Shown one piece after another: positions 26,184 through 34,800 of a stretch of DNA of 64,000 nt (the first letter of the stretch is position 1; each line of letters begins with the position of its first letter). The stretch spans positions 62,001 through 126,000 of the forward strand of contig NZ_CAJHCQ010000021.1 in NCBI RefSeq assembly GCF_904848665.1, in the 5' to 3' direction. Both the position numbers and the translations under genes were made by a program. Source of the stretch: Paraburkholderia hiiakae. GTDB taxonomy: Bacteria > Pseudomonadota > Gammaproteobacteria > Burkholderiales > Burkholderiaceae. Under the pieces are notes generated by a model that saw only the letters and a list, made by a program, of their open reading frames with translations, was not told the DNA's origin and made no database searches.

Positions 26184-27296
26184 ATGTCCAAGCTCTTTTC
26201 TGAAGTGAAAGTCGGCCCTTACACGTTCTCGCACCGGGTCGTTCTTGCGCCGCTGACGCGTATGCGTGCCGAAAACGGTGCGATTCCCGGCCCGCTCATG
26301 GCGGAGTACTACGCGCAGCGCGCGTCGGCCGGTGGGTTCCTGATTGGCGAGGCTACCATCGCCGCGCCGAACGGCAACGGATATCTTGGTGCGCCAGGCC
26401 TGTACGACGACAGCCAGATTGCAGGCTGGAAACTCGTGACCGACGCAGTCCATGCGAAAGGCGCGAAAATTTTCCTTCAGCTGTACCACGCTGGGCGCCA
26501 GTCGAATTCGGAGTTGCAACCCGACGGTGGGCGACCTGTTGGTCCCTCGGAAGTGCCTCACGGCGGCCTCGCTTACACGGACGCCGGCTGGGTCCCGAAT
26601 ACGCCGAATCGCGCACTCGAGACTCATGAAATTGCGGGTATCGTCGAAAGTTTCCGCGCTGCGGCAGCACGCGGCGTCGAGGCAGGTTTCGACGGCGTGG
26701 AACTGCATGGCGCAAACGGCTATCTGTTCGACCAGTTCCTGCAGGACGGTAGTAACAAGCGGACGGACATCTATGGCGGTTCGTTCGAAAACCGCGCCCG
26801 CCTGTTAATGGAAGCCACCCGTGCTGTGATTTCAGTGTGGGGAAGCGACAGGGTTGCCGTGCGCCTTGGGCCGAGTGGGTCTTGGGGCGATATGTCGGAT
26901 AGCGACCCTGTCGGCCTGTTCACGTATGTCGCAGAAGAACTCGCGAAGCTGAATCTCGCGTACCTGCACCTCATCGAGCCCCGCATTCTCGGCAATGTCG
27001 AAAACGAGAGCGCCAACCAGGATCCCGTCGCTGCCCAGATGATTCGCAAGCACTACGCGGGCACCATCATCGCGGCCGGAGGCTTCGACGGTGAAACGGC
27101 CGAAGCGGTCCTGCAGGCCGGCGATGCCAATCTGGTTGCATTCGGCCGACACTTCATTGCGAATCCCGACCTTCCGGAGCGGCTGCGACGCAATCTTTCG
27201 CTCAACCAGTACGACCGCCCGACGTTCTTTGGCGGCACGCATATCGGTTATACGGACTACCCGTTCTATAAGTCTGAGGCGCAAGCTGTAGCCTGA
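26184..27296 (+). CDS. old yellow enzyme-type alkene reductase (NemA family)
   Basis: An FMN- and NAD(P)H-dependent flavoprotein reducing activated C=C bonds or nitro groups of electrophiles. The 370-residue TIM barrel carries the family motifs: VLAPLTRMRAENG, FLIGEATIAAPNGNGYLGAPGLY, IFLQLYHAGRQS, the substrate-binding HGANGYLFDQFLQDGSNKRTD (H and N pair), YGGSFENRARL, and VAFGRHFIANPDLPERL for FMN phosphate binding. Length is typical. Its physiological substrate is unknown; related enzymes detoxify N-ethylmaleimide-like compounds. It is a single-gene unit facing away from dadA, and no regulator such as NemR is adjacent. Confidence 0.9.
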   Translation: MSKLFSEVKVGPYTFSHRVVLAPLTRMRAENGAIPGPLMAEYYAQRASAGGFLIGEATIAAPNGNGYLGAPGLYDDSQIAGWKLVTDAVHAKGAKIFLQLYHAGRQSNSELQPDGGRPVGPSEVPHGGLAYTDAGWVPNTPNRALETHEIAGIVESFRAAAARGVEAGFDGVELHGANGYLFDQFLQDGSNKRTDIYGGSFENRARLLMEATRAVISVWGSDRVAVRLGPSGSWGDMSDSDPVGLFTYVAEELAKLNLAYLHLIEPRILGNVENESANQDPVAAQMIRKHYAGTIIAAGGFDGETAEAVLQAGDANLVAFGRHFIANPDLPERLRRNLSLNQYDRPTFFGGTHIGYTDYPFYKSEAQAVA

Positions 27297-27611
27297 AACG
27301 CGAGCGTGTAACCGATGAGGGGCAACGATGTACGGCTGGATGCCCAGGCCTCGCGGCGTCGGCAGGGAAGCTCATCAATTGCGAGAACTCGGCCTCATAT
27401 TGGGCTCGTTTCGGGCAATGGGTTGATTGCGTCCAGGTCTACACTGGCTTTCATGGAGCGAGGCATTGGCTCCATCCCAGGATTCCCCTCCTGCGGTCGA
27501 GTTGGACCATACCGTTTACCAGTTGCAGAACAGCAGTCCCACAGCAGTAGTCGTATCTGGCAGAGCTTAATCGGTTATTGTCGAAGTACCGTGCTGTCGA
27601 ATCGATGAGGA

Positions 27612-27657
27612 GTGCAGGGAAACACGTAGTTGAAGAGCAGGGCAGCATGTAGTTGAA
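27612..27657 (+). repeat. two copies of a 23-base imperfect tandem repeat
   Basis: Units 27612-27634 and 27635-27657 match at 19 of 23 positions and both end in GTAGTTGAA. The array has no other copies nearby. Confidence 0.5.
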
Positions 27658-27694
27658 GTACCGCGTCATCCAGCATTGTGTCATTGCAAGTCGA

Positions 27695-27726
27695 GGCCGC
27701 TTACATCGGAACGGGTGTAAGCGGCC
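27695..27726. repeat. perfect 11-base inverted repeat (hairpin)
   Basis: GGCCGCTTACA (27695-27705) and TGTAAGCGGCC (27716-27726) flank a ten-base loop. No T-run follows on either side, so it may be an RNA hairpin or a protein-binding site, not a standard terminator. Confidence 0.5.
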
Positions 27727-27952
27727 GTCGTTCGTTGTCTGGACGAGGGAGCGTCGGTTCGGCGCGAAAGCGAATGGGCCACAACGTCCATCAACGGCCG
27801 CTCGATCGTCCCCGTTGAAAACGGCAAATCGGGCTGGTTGTCATGTGCCGAGTGTCTGGTTCTTTGCGAACATTGATTCGCGGCGCTATTAGCGATACCT
27901 TTACGTCTATCCTGGTCGTCGAGTTCGGGTCAAACGAGAGGAGAACCGTTTC

Positions 27953-28423
27953 GTGAAAAGAGCGTGGGCTTTCGCCTGCATCATCGCCTTGAGCGCGATC
28001 CTCTGCGGATGCGGCAAGGAGAGTTCGCGAAACGTCACCGAGGCATCGGGCGCATCCGCAAGCGAGGCGCCGGGTCAGCCAGCGCAGGGCGCAAGCGGTG
28101 CACCCGCCGCATCAGGCGCGCAAGTAGCGGGTGCGCTGGGCACCATCACCAAGACGCAGTTGCCGGCGGAAGCAGCCGAGACATTACGGCTGATCAAAGC
28201 GGGCGGCCCCTTCGCTTTTGCGGACGACGGCGTGTTGTTCCGTAACACTGCGCTTTTGCTGCCGAAGCACCCGCGCGGCTACTACCACACATACACGGTT
28301 CGCACCCCTGGCGCGACGGATCGAGGGCAACGCCGGATCGTGTGCGGCGGCCCGCGCAGGCAGACGGGCGACTGTTACTACACCGACAATTACTACGCCA
28401 GTTTCAAGCGCATTGCAGAGTAA
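27953..28423 (+). CDS. RNase Sa/barnase-like lipoprotein with substituted active site
   Basis: A 156-residue lipoprotein: signal peptide and Cys near residue 18-20 (SAILCGCGKES), then an Ala/Gly/Ser-rich linker to about 62, then a guanyl-specific ribonuclease fold. Homology to RNase Sa is clear: LPAEAAETLRLIKAGGPF, GVLFRNTALLLP, GYYHTYTVRTPGATDRG, RRIVCGG and YYTDNYYASFKRI. Compared with RNase Sa as I recall it, guanine-binding Glu41 is Ala, general base Glu54 (YHEYTV) is Thr, and general acid His85 (GDHYATF) is Tyr. Arg65 and Arg69 remain. The protein is therefore probably not an active ribonuclease of the normal type. No barstar-like inhibitor gene follows. Start: GTG 27953 behind AGAGGAGAA. 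Confidence 0.8.
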   Translation: MKRAWAFACIIALSAILCGCGKESSRNVTEASGASASEAPGQPAQGASGAPAASGAQVAGALGTITKTQLPAEAAETLRLIKAGGPFAFADDGVLFRNTALLLPKHPRGYYHTYTVRTPGATDRGQRRIVCGGPRRQTGDCYYTDNYYASFKRIAE

Positions 28424-28788
28424 AGACAGACTCTGATCCTCATAATGGCTGAGCTATCTCGCCCAGGGGGCTGCTGACGACAGCAGAGCGTTGACGACAC
28501 GCGACGGTCCTTCGACGTGGAGTCAAGGCTACGGCAACTCCAGAACTGAAGCGGCGATTCGAACAATCGTTGTGACCGACAAGTAGTCGGTCACAATTGC
28601 TTTTCAGCTTTTGCCTCTGAAAGTTGCTTCAAACAAGGTCGGCGAGATCCAACTCCGCGATTTGGTGCTTCGACATGTCGACCCTGGCTGCCACCTTGCA
28701 TCCGTTCGATCTGGAATCACAGTCTCTCCGCGCCCGGACCGGCTCAGCATCCGGCAACGGAAATAGTCCACGCGATGTGGCTCCGCCT
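28424..28788. other. intergenic region between convergent genes
   Basis: It contains the terminator-like hairpin at 28570-28604. A minus-strand frame (28629-28817, ending KHQIAELDLADLV) overlaps the small gene at 28789 and could be its displaced C-terminus, but evidence is thin. Confidence 0.4.
28570..28604 (+). terminator. Rho-independent terminator after the RNase-like gene
   Basis: Perfect 11-base arms TTGTGACCGAC (28570-28580) and GTCGGTCACAA (28586-28596) with a five-base loop are followed by TTGCTTTT. It lies between convergent genes. Confidence 0.65.
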
Positions 28789-28998
28789 TCAGGGTGTCGT
28801 TTTCGTCGACCTGCCATCGCCCAGGCCGCGGTTGCGACGGACAGCGCCGTCGCAGGATCCCTGAGTCGAGTTCTGTACGGCTTCGGTATCGGTCACCTCC
28901 GTTTTGCGCAACCTGGCACCGCTCTGGCTAGTCTCATCGTTAGTTTCGATCCAAACATTCACCTTGCGCAGCATCGCATCAATCGAGTTAAAAGACAT
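28789..28998 (-). CDS. small protein (69 residues), last gene of a three-gene accessory operon
   Basis: No family recognised. ATG 28998 lies nine bases after the YkgJ-type gene and behind AGGAGA, so translation is well supported. The product starts SFNSIDAMLRKVNVWIETND, is polar with one Cys, and ends in a basic stretch (DGAVRRNRGLGDGRSTKTTP). A second minus-strand frame starting at 28817 continues for 62 codons, so the gene may have been longer before a frameshift. It could be a substrate or partner of the cysteine-cluster protein, but this is only inference. Confidence 0.45.
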   Translation of the reverse strand: MSFNSIDAMLRKVNVWIETNDETSQSGARLRKTEVTDTEAVQNSTQGSCDGAVRRNRGLGDGRSTKTTP

Positions 28999-29007
28999 GG
29001 CGTTCTC

Positions 29008-29439
29008 CTAGGATGGATTTTGTTTGACCCGGAATTGTGAGAAGTAGATAGAAAACTCCCGCACTGTCTCTGCCTTTGCTTTCTGAATCGACTCCTCTGA
29101 AATTTCGCGCATGCATTCATATCGAAGTTCGCCGTCCCAGAACATACCGAACGGACCGGTCTTACACTGAAGCGGCTTTACGTCGTGTATCGCACAAAGG
29201 TTATCTTCTCGCAAAAAAATGCAGCGCCCATCCTCAGTGCGCAATTTCCAAAATTCAACACATTCTGATGCGGAGAGTAGTGGAGTATCGCAATAATGTT
29301 CTGCAATTTCATCGGCGCTAACATTCAAATAGTCAGATATTCGACTAATGTCTTCTGGCAGTACGAGAACACCGAGATCAGCACCGCCTCCTGTGCAGCA
29401 TTTTCCACAGCAAGTGCAGACAAATTCTGGAGGATTCAC
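29008..29439 (-). CDS. YkgJ-family cysteine-cluster protein
   Basis: A 143-residue protein of the YkgJ/UPF0153 type, thought to hold a zinc or iron-sulfur site. The N-terminal cluster reads FVCTCCGKCCTGGGAD (five Cys between residues 8 and 15). The second half has CIFLREDNLCAIHDVKPLQCKTGPFG, with Cys spacing like the family's CxxY..RPxxC. The GVLVLPEDISRISDYLNVS helix is also typical. Some relatives belong to post-translational modification enzymes such as the flagellin methylase FliB, but this short form has no attached catalytic domain. Start: GTG 29439, behind AGGAG within the coupled end of the upstream gene. It is the middle gene of the operon. Confidence 0.75.
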   Translation of the reverse strand: MNPPEFVCTCCGKCCTGGGADLGVLVLPEDISRISDYLNVSADEIAEHYCDTPLLSASECVEFWKLRTEDGRCIFLREDNLCAIHDVKPLQCKTGPFGMFWDGELRYECMREISEESIQKAKAETVREFSIYFSQFRVKQNPS

Positions 29440-29449
29440 GATGGTCTCC

Positions 29450-30325
29450 TCAAATACGTTCGAGACGATAGCGAAACAAGTACCGCTTCCCCGTTTTTGG
29501 CGAGCGAAGTTGCCAGGTGACTAATGTTCGTTGTGGGTTAAGTCCAGGTCCACCTGTTTGCTGTTCAGCCTGAGTATCCCGGTTTCCACTCCCATCAACG
29601 ACGATAATTGGATCCAGAAATTCAAACGCAAACCCAGGCGGAGCTGAAAGACTTAGCTTGGCTTCCTCGGTTGGAATGTTTGTTGGAATTCCGGCCAACG
29701 CTCCCTCCTTGGAGAAAGCATCAATCTCCGTTCTCGGCGTACTGATAGTGACTTCGTATTTGATGGAGTCTTGAGGAGGTATAGGTGGGTCGACGATTTG
29801 CGACCACGATATCGCTTGAACATTAAGGGCTCGAGACAGCAGTTTTAGCGCGAATCCGTATAGACTTTGTCGACTTTCGCGAATTGAGAACTTCTTCTCA
29901 TCCACGGAAACGCGCGTGCTAATGTCAACCTTTTCATAAGAGTTGATCCAGATTTCGTCGAATGGGATAACAGAGAGATTCGACTTACTTACATTTTGGC
30001 ACTCGAACGAGTATCTTCCATAGAAGTCGCCGGTCTCGGTAATGCGCCAATCATGGTCTACCTTTTTGTAGCGAACTGGATATTTCGAGTTCCCCGCGGC
30101 CACTGTGCGAACCATCAACGTATCCCTCGACAGAAAGAACACCCAAGCTAGTGCATAGACCGAAATCAGGCCGCAAACCGCGTAGATCGAGGCAGTGCGT
30201 AGCCTACCTAGCCATCCTGTTGTGGCAGTAATGGCGCTCGCGGAAGCGAACAAAAGGGCGGTGACATTTGAAGTGACGACGGTCTTTAATTTTTGTAGCA
30301 TCGCCTGCGCTCCCGTCAGGTCCAC
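29450..30325 (-). CDS. membrane-anchored protein of unknown function, first gene of the accessory operon
   Basis: A 291-residue protein of no recognised family. An N-terminal hydrophobic region (about 22-70: VTALLFASASAITATTGWL, then IYAVCGLISVYALAWVFFL) forms two membrane segments. The rest, likely one soluble domain on a single side of the membrane, has a beta-rich stretch (YGRYSFECQNVSKSNLSVIPFDEIW) and a C-terminal segment ending LVTWQLRSPKTGKRYLFRYRL. Base composition is lower in G+C than the flanking genes. Its stop lies ten bases before the YkgJ-type gene, so the two are coupled. The protein might sense or deliver something to the cysteine-cluster partner. An alternative start is ATG 30301. 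Confidence 0.6.
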   Translation of the reverse strand: MDLTGAQAMLQKLKTVVTSNVTALLFASASAITATTGWLGRLRTASIYAVCGLISVYALAWVFFLSRDTLMVRTVAAGNSKYPVRYKKVDHDWRITETGDFYGRYSFECQNVSKSNLSVIPFDEIWINSYEKVDISTRVSVDEKKFSIRESRQSLYGFALKLLSRALNVQAISWSQIVDPPIPPQDSIKYEVTISTPRTEIDAFSKEGALAGIPTNIPTEEAKLSLSAPPGFAFEFLDPIIVVDGSGNRDTQAEQQTGGPGLNPQRTLVTWQLRSPKTGKRYLFRYRLERI

Positions 30326-30662
30326 CGCACCGCGGATCCCGTCCTTATCTTGTCGACCAGTGTGCAGATTTTGATGGCTCGGCTGGCCTAAGACGCGACA
30401 ACAATAATAGGCGGAAGGTCGGACCTATTCAACAACTGCAGCGCGCGCTGTGTTCGGAAAACTCTCATTTGTCTTACTAAAGACAACGAACGTCTTGATC
30501 GTATCCGCTGTGCCACGCTTCGACGCGAGCGCGCCAGGTGATGTGACGCTCAGAGTCGGCGCCCTCCCTCGCAACAGCGCTGCTGGTTGACCGCTCGCGC
30601 GCGGTGTACGTGCCCGGACATCTCGCACAAGCGTACCTGTCGAACACGCGCGAGCGTCCGGT
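30326..30662. other. intergenic region, nothing recognised
   Basis: This 337-base region upstream of the accessory operon should contain its promoter. A frame running through it from the tautomerase gene lacks codon bias, and no structure is evident. Confidence 0.4.
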
Positions 30663-31088
30663 TTACTCGATCGCCGCTTCCTGTATCGCCTCGACGAGGT
30701 CCGCGTTGCTGTGGGCGCGGCCGGCGATTCCCCAGGAGCCGTCCGCCGCATAGACGATGTTGGTCCAGATGTGATCCCGCCTAAGGCGCCCGGCGGCCGC
30801 CTGTTCGAGGATCGCGGTCGCCTTTTCAGTGAAAGCCTGTTTGGCCTCGGGCGTCGCAAGCGCGATCTGCGGCAGCGTGAGTTCGACGAATGCCGCGGCG
30901 GCGGGCTTGCCGGCCGAGAACACGCGCGCGGCCGGTATAACGTTCAGCGTCCCGATCACATTGGGCGTCATGAACGCGTTGCCTTCGAGCTGCGCGACGC
31001 TCAACAACGCCTGCGTCAAGGCGGCGAAGGTATGGGCTTCGGCCTCGGCGGACAGCACTCCCTCGGATACGGTCAGCGTAATAGGCAT
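30663..31088 (-). CDS. tautomerase-like protein
   Basis: A 141-residue protein starting MPITLTVSEGVLS, so the mature N-terminus would be Pro, the catalytic base of the tautomerase superfamily. The later part (MTPNVIGTLNVIP, AFVELTLPQIALATPEAKQAF, DHIWTNIVYAADGSWGIAGR) fits tautomerase-like proteins found next to TetR regulators. The substrate is unknown. It diverges from the TetR gene at 31211, which probably represses it through the operator in the 122-base gap. The assignment is from motif pattern only. Confidence 0.6.
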   Translation of the reverse strand: MPITLTVSEGVLSAEAEAHTFAALTQALLSVAQLEGNAFMTPNVIGTLNVIPAARVFSAGKPAAAAFVELTLPQIALATPEAKQAFTEKATAILEQAAAGRLRRDHIWTNIVYAADGSWGIAGRAHSNADLVEAIQEAAIE

Positions 31089-31161
31089 GGCAAATCCTCA
31101 TGGGTAAGCGACAGCGGTTAGTGGTATATATGTAGCGACTGCTCTCTATGTATAGACACTG

Positions 31162-31195
31162 ATTGCTCTTTAAGCAAGAAAAAGAGCGATCGCTC
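31162..31195. promoter_or_regulatory. candidate TetR operator
   Basis: ATTGCTCTTT (31162-31171) and AAAGAGCGAT (31181-31190) form a near-perfect inverted repeat. The overlapping GAGCGATCGCTC (31184-31195) is a perfect 12-base palindrome. Both lie between the divergent tautomerase and TetR genes, 15 bases before the TetR start, as expected for an autoregulated TetR site. Confidence 0.5.
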
Positions 31196-31210
31196 CGAAT
31201 GTAAGATCCG

Positions 31211-31804
31211 ATGCGTTACACCGCCGAGCACAAGATCGAAACCCGCAAACGCATCGTCGATGCAGCGAGCCGCCTGTTCCGGCGCGAAGGCTACGGCGGC
31301 TCCGGCATCGACGGCCTGACGAGGGAGGCGGGCGTCACCAACGGCGCGTTTTACGGACACTTCAAGTCGAAGAGCGAGGCGTTCCGCACGGTGGTTCTGG
31401 CTGGCATGGAACAGTTGCGGCTCGCCGTCGCCGACCTGAAGGCGAGCCACGGCAAACGCTGGCTCAAGACGTTCATTGGGGTCTATCTGGGCCCAAAGCG
31501 CACTTGCGACATTGGCGAAAGCTGCGCGCTGCCGAGCTTTTCGCCCGAGATGGTTCGCGCCGACGTCGAGACCCGCGAAGCCTATGAAGCGGAGCTGCGC
31601 CGCCTGATCGAGGAGGTCTCGGCGGGGCTACCCGACGAAGCCGGCGCGGCGCGCGACGACAAGGCAATCGCGTTGCTTGCGATGTTGTCGGGCGGCATCA
31701 CGCTGGCGCGGGCGGTACCGGACCCGGCGCTGTCGAAGCGGATCGCCGACGCCGTCGAGCGCTCGGCCCTCGCGCTGACTTCGGAGCCGCGCAAGCGCGG
31801 GTGA
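31211..31804 (+). CDS. TetR-family transcriptional regulator
   Basis: A 197-residue one-component repressor. Residues 1-60 are a TetR helix-turn-helix domain (TRKRIVDAASRLFRREGYGGSGIDGLTREAGVTNGAFYGHFKSKSE, with the FYGHFKSK recognition-helix end). The rest is an all-alpha ligand domain resembling TetR_C_16-type regulators, with CALPSFSPEM and MLSGGITLARAV. It faces away from the tautomerase-like gene, and an inverted repeat covers the gap, so that gene and tetR itself are the likely targets. The inducer is unknown. Confidence 0.88.
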   Translation: MRYTAEHKIETRKRIVDAASRLFRREGYGGSGIDGLTREAGVTNGAFYGHFKSKSEAFRTVVLAGMEQLRLAVADLKASHGKRWLKTFIGVYLGPKRTCDIGESCALPSFSPEMVRADVETREAYEAELRRLIEEVSAGLPDEAGAARDDKAIALLAMLSGGITLARAVPDPALSKRIADAVERSALALTSEPRKRG

Positions 31805-31878
31805 GGGCACGCTGAAAAGGGAGTGCGGATTCGCGCGGGAAGACAGGCTGCGCCTTGCCGCGCAACCCACGCGCGCTG

Positions 31879-34800
31879 TCACCACGGAGCCGAAACGGAC
31901 ACCCTCACGCCCTGCATGAAGCTGTTGTGGCCGAACATGACGCTGTAGTCGAGCCCGAACGTGATGCTACGCATCTGGAATCTCGAACCGATCTCGACCT
32001 GCATCCGGTTCTGGCTCGAGGGCACTGTCGAAACGAAGTAAGCCGGTCCCGCGCCAGCGAGGTCCGCGTAGGCGAGAGACGCCGTGCTCTGGCCGTTGAA
32101 ATCGTGCTGATACTCCACGCGCGCATACGGCAACAGCACGCCCCACCGGGTCGCTTGAGCATACTCGGTGCGCAGTCCCAGCGCGCCCGACACCGTCGTG
32201 ACCGTTTGCCCGAAATACGTGAGCGAGTCGATGCCTGCGCCGCTTTCGCTGTACTGATCGAGCGCTGCATCCGCGTAGGCAATCCGTCCATACGGGGAAA
32301 TCAGCCATGTATCGCTGCGATGCTCGTATCCCGCGGCGAGCGAGGCGAACATCTGCCGGCCATCGCGCTGACCCATCGCGAAGTTGCCGGCGTTCGTGTC
32401 CCAGCGGCGGGAATTGAAGCTGAGCGTTCCGAAACCGGCGATGCCGTCGACGAACAGCGAAGGCTGCGGCCGGTAGCTGCCATAGAGCGCAAAGCTGTAG
32501 CTGTCACCCGTGCTCTTCGTGCCATCGTTACCGATGTCACTGGAATCGTGGCCGTAGCCGAAGCCCGCGCCAATCGAAAAGTGGTCGGAGATGCGGTAGT
32601 CCATGCCCGCGGTGACACCCGGCGTCGTGAAGCGAAAGCCCGAGCGCTGATTGCCGCTGTTGTTCATGCCGAAGTCGACTGAGCCCGCACTCCAGAACGC
32701 GAGGTCGGACGAAGCGTCGACGGCGTGGTCTCGCCCTCCGGCCCCCGGCCGGGAGCGGGCCGAATCGTTCGACCCGGACGACGACGCGTCGAGCGCCTGA
32801 TTGGCTCGCAGGCAGGCGTCGCGCAACGTCGGCGATCCGGCATCCTCGCACTGGGCGCCCGCGGTGGGCACCTTGCCGGGAAGCGCCACCGAGAGGTCGT
32901 TGCTCGATGGAGCATGACCGGTCCCGTGCAGACGCTCGAGCCGCCGGCTGTAGTTCGCGATCTGCGCGTTCGCGAAGCGGCGCGCGGCCTCGACCTGAGC
33001 GTTGATCAAGCCGACCACGTCGGGATCGGTCGAGGGATCGGGCCGTGCCGCGACCGTCACGAGAACGATGCCGGGCGCTGACGTCGCGATTGCATTACTC
33101 AGCGTATAGGTGATCGTGGCGGTGCCGGCGAAGGCCGCCGCCGGCACGAACTTCAGGGCGAGCGCGCCGGATTGCGGCGCGACGGCGGCCTTGGCCATGG
33201 CGTATCCACCGGCAACGACCGTTGCCGTGCCTGCCGACGCCGGGCTGACCGAGACAATAGCCGCGCCCGTGAACGGGCCGCCCGTCGCGCCGTCGGTGAT
33301 GTCGACGGTAACGGACTGCGTGGCGGACGTGCTCACCTGGCGCTCGGCGAGCGCGACGGGCACCGCGTTGACGGTCACCGTCACGGCGATGGGGGCCGAG
33401 ACCCCCGCGCTATTCGCAATCGTGTACGTGAAGCCGACGTTGCCCGAAGACGTGCTCGCCGGCGTGTAGACAATGTCGAGTCCGCTGACGGCCGCCGTCC
33501 CCGTCTTCGGCGCCGAGGCGATGGCGATCGCGGTGAACGGGCCGCCGCTGGCGTTGGTCGTCGCGTGAATGGTCACGGCGGTGTTCGACTGTGTCGTGAC
33601 CGTGACGGCGGGCGCCGCAGGCACGACCGTCGACGCATTGACCGTGACCGTGTAGGCCCGCTGAGTCGCGGCCGCCCCGGCGGGCCCGGTGCTGCTGTCC
33701 GTCGCCGCGACCGTGAACGACGACGTGCCGGCGGCGGACGGTGTGCCGGATAGCACGCCCGTGGCGGCATCGAGGCTCAGTCCCGCCGGCAGCGTGCCCA
33801 ATGCGATCGAATACGTATAGGGCGCGTTGCCGCCGCTGGCCGTCAGCGTCTGGCTGTAGGCGACGCCCACCGTGGGCGCGGTCAGCGTGGCCGGTGTGAT
33901 CGACAGCGTGGGTGCGCCAACCGTGATGGTCACCGTGGCGGGCGCCGAAGTCCCGCTACTGTTGGTCGCCGTGTAGGTGAAGGAATCCGTCCCGGCGTAG
34001 CCGGTGCGTGGCGTATAGGTAATCGACGTCGCGCTTGCGATGGCAGTCCCGTGGCTGGCAGCGGAGGCCACCGCCACGCTGGCCGCCGCGCCGCCCGCAA
34101 GATTCAGCGCGATGGTATTGCCGCTGCTGTTGTACGCGACGTTCGCCGCGACCGAGCCCGCCACGGGCAGGGCGACGCTGTTGATGGCGAGTGAATAGCT
34201 CTGGCTGCCGACCATCGAGTTGCCGTCCCTCGCCTGCACCGTGAAATTGAAGGTGCCCGCGGCGGTCGGCGTGCCGGCCAGCACGCCGGTCGGACTCAAG
34301 CTCAGTCCGGTCGGCAACGCGCCTGCGGTCAGGGAATAGGTGTAGGGCGCTGTGCCGCCGCTCGCCGTGAGCGTCTGGCTGTAGGGCGCGCCGTAAGTAC
34401 CCGCTGAGAGCGTGGATGGCGTTAGCGTCAGCGCGGCTGGATTGATGACGACTGTGTAGGCTTGCATCACCGAAAACGCACCCGTACCCGTGCTGCTGTC
34501 CGTGGCCTTGACGGTGAACGATGCCGAGCCGGATGCCGTCGGCGTTCCGGACAGCACGCCGGTGTTCGCATTGAGGCTCAAGCCGATGGGTAGAGAGCCG
34601 GAAACAATGGAAAACGTATAGGGCGCATTACCGCCGCCAGCCACGATCGTCTCACTGTAGGCCGTGCCCACCGTGGGCGCAGTCAGCGTGGCCGGCGAGA
34701 TCGAGAGGGTAGGCGCGTTCACCGTGACAGTCACCGTGGCGGATGCCGAAGTCCCGCTGCCGTTGCTCGCCGTGTACGTGAACACGTCGGAGCCGCTGTA

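Larger units (their letters stand above)
27297..27952. other. 656-base intergenic region with short repeats
   Basis: No convincing gene. Short frames here lack ribosome sites and codon bias. It contains a 23-base imperfect tandem repeat and a strong inverted repeat, listed separately, and may be a remnant of a lost element. Confidence 0.5.

Noticed and set aside
27451..27684. 77-codon minus-strand frame in the intergenic repeat region
   Set aside because: It is produced by the 23-base tandem repeat, has no ribosome site and resembles no protein family.
30425..30859. 144-codon minus-strand frame overlapping the tautomerase gene
   Set aside because: Out of frame with the tautomerase over half its length, basic low-complexity sequence; the tautomerase frame is better supported.
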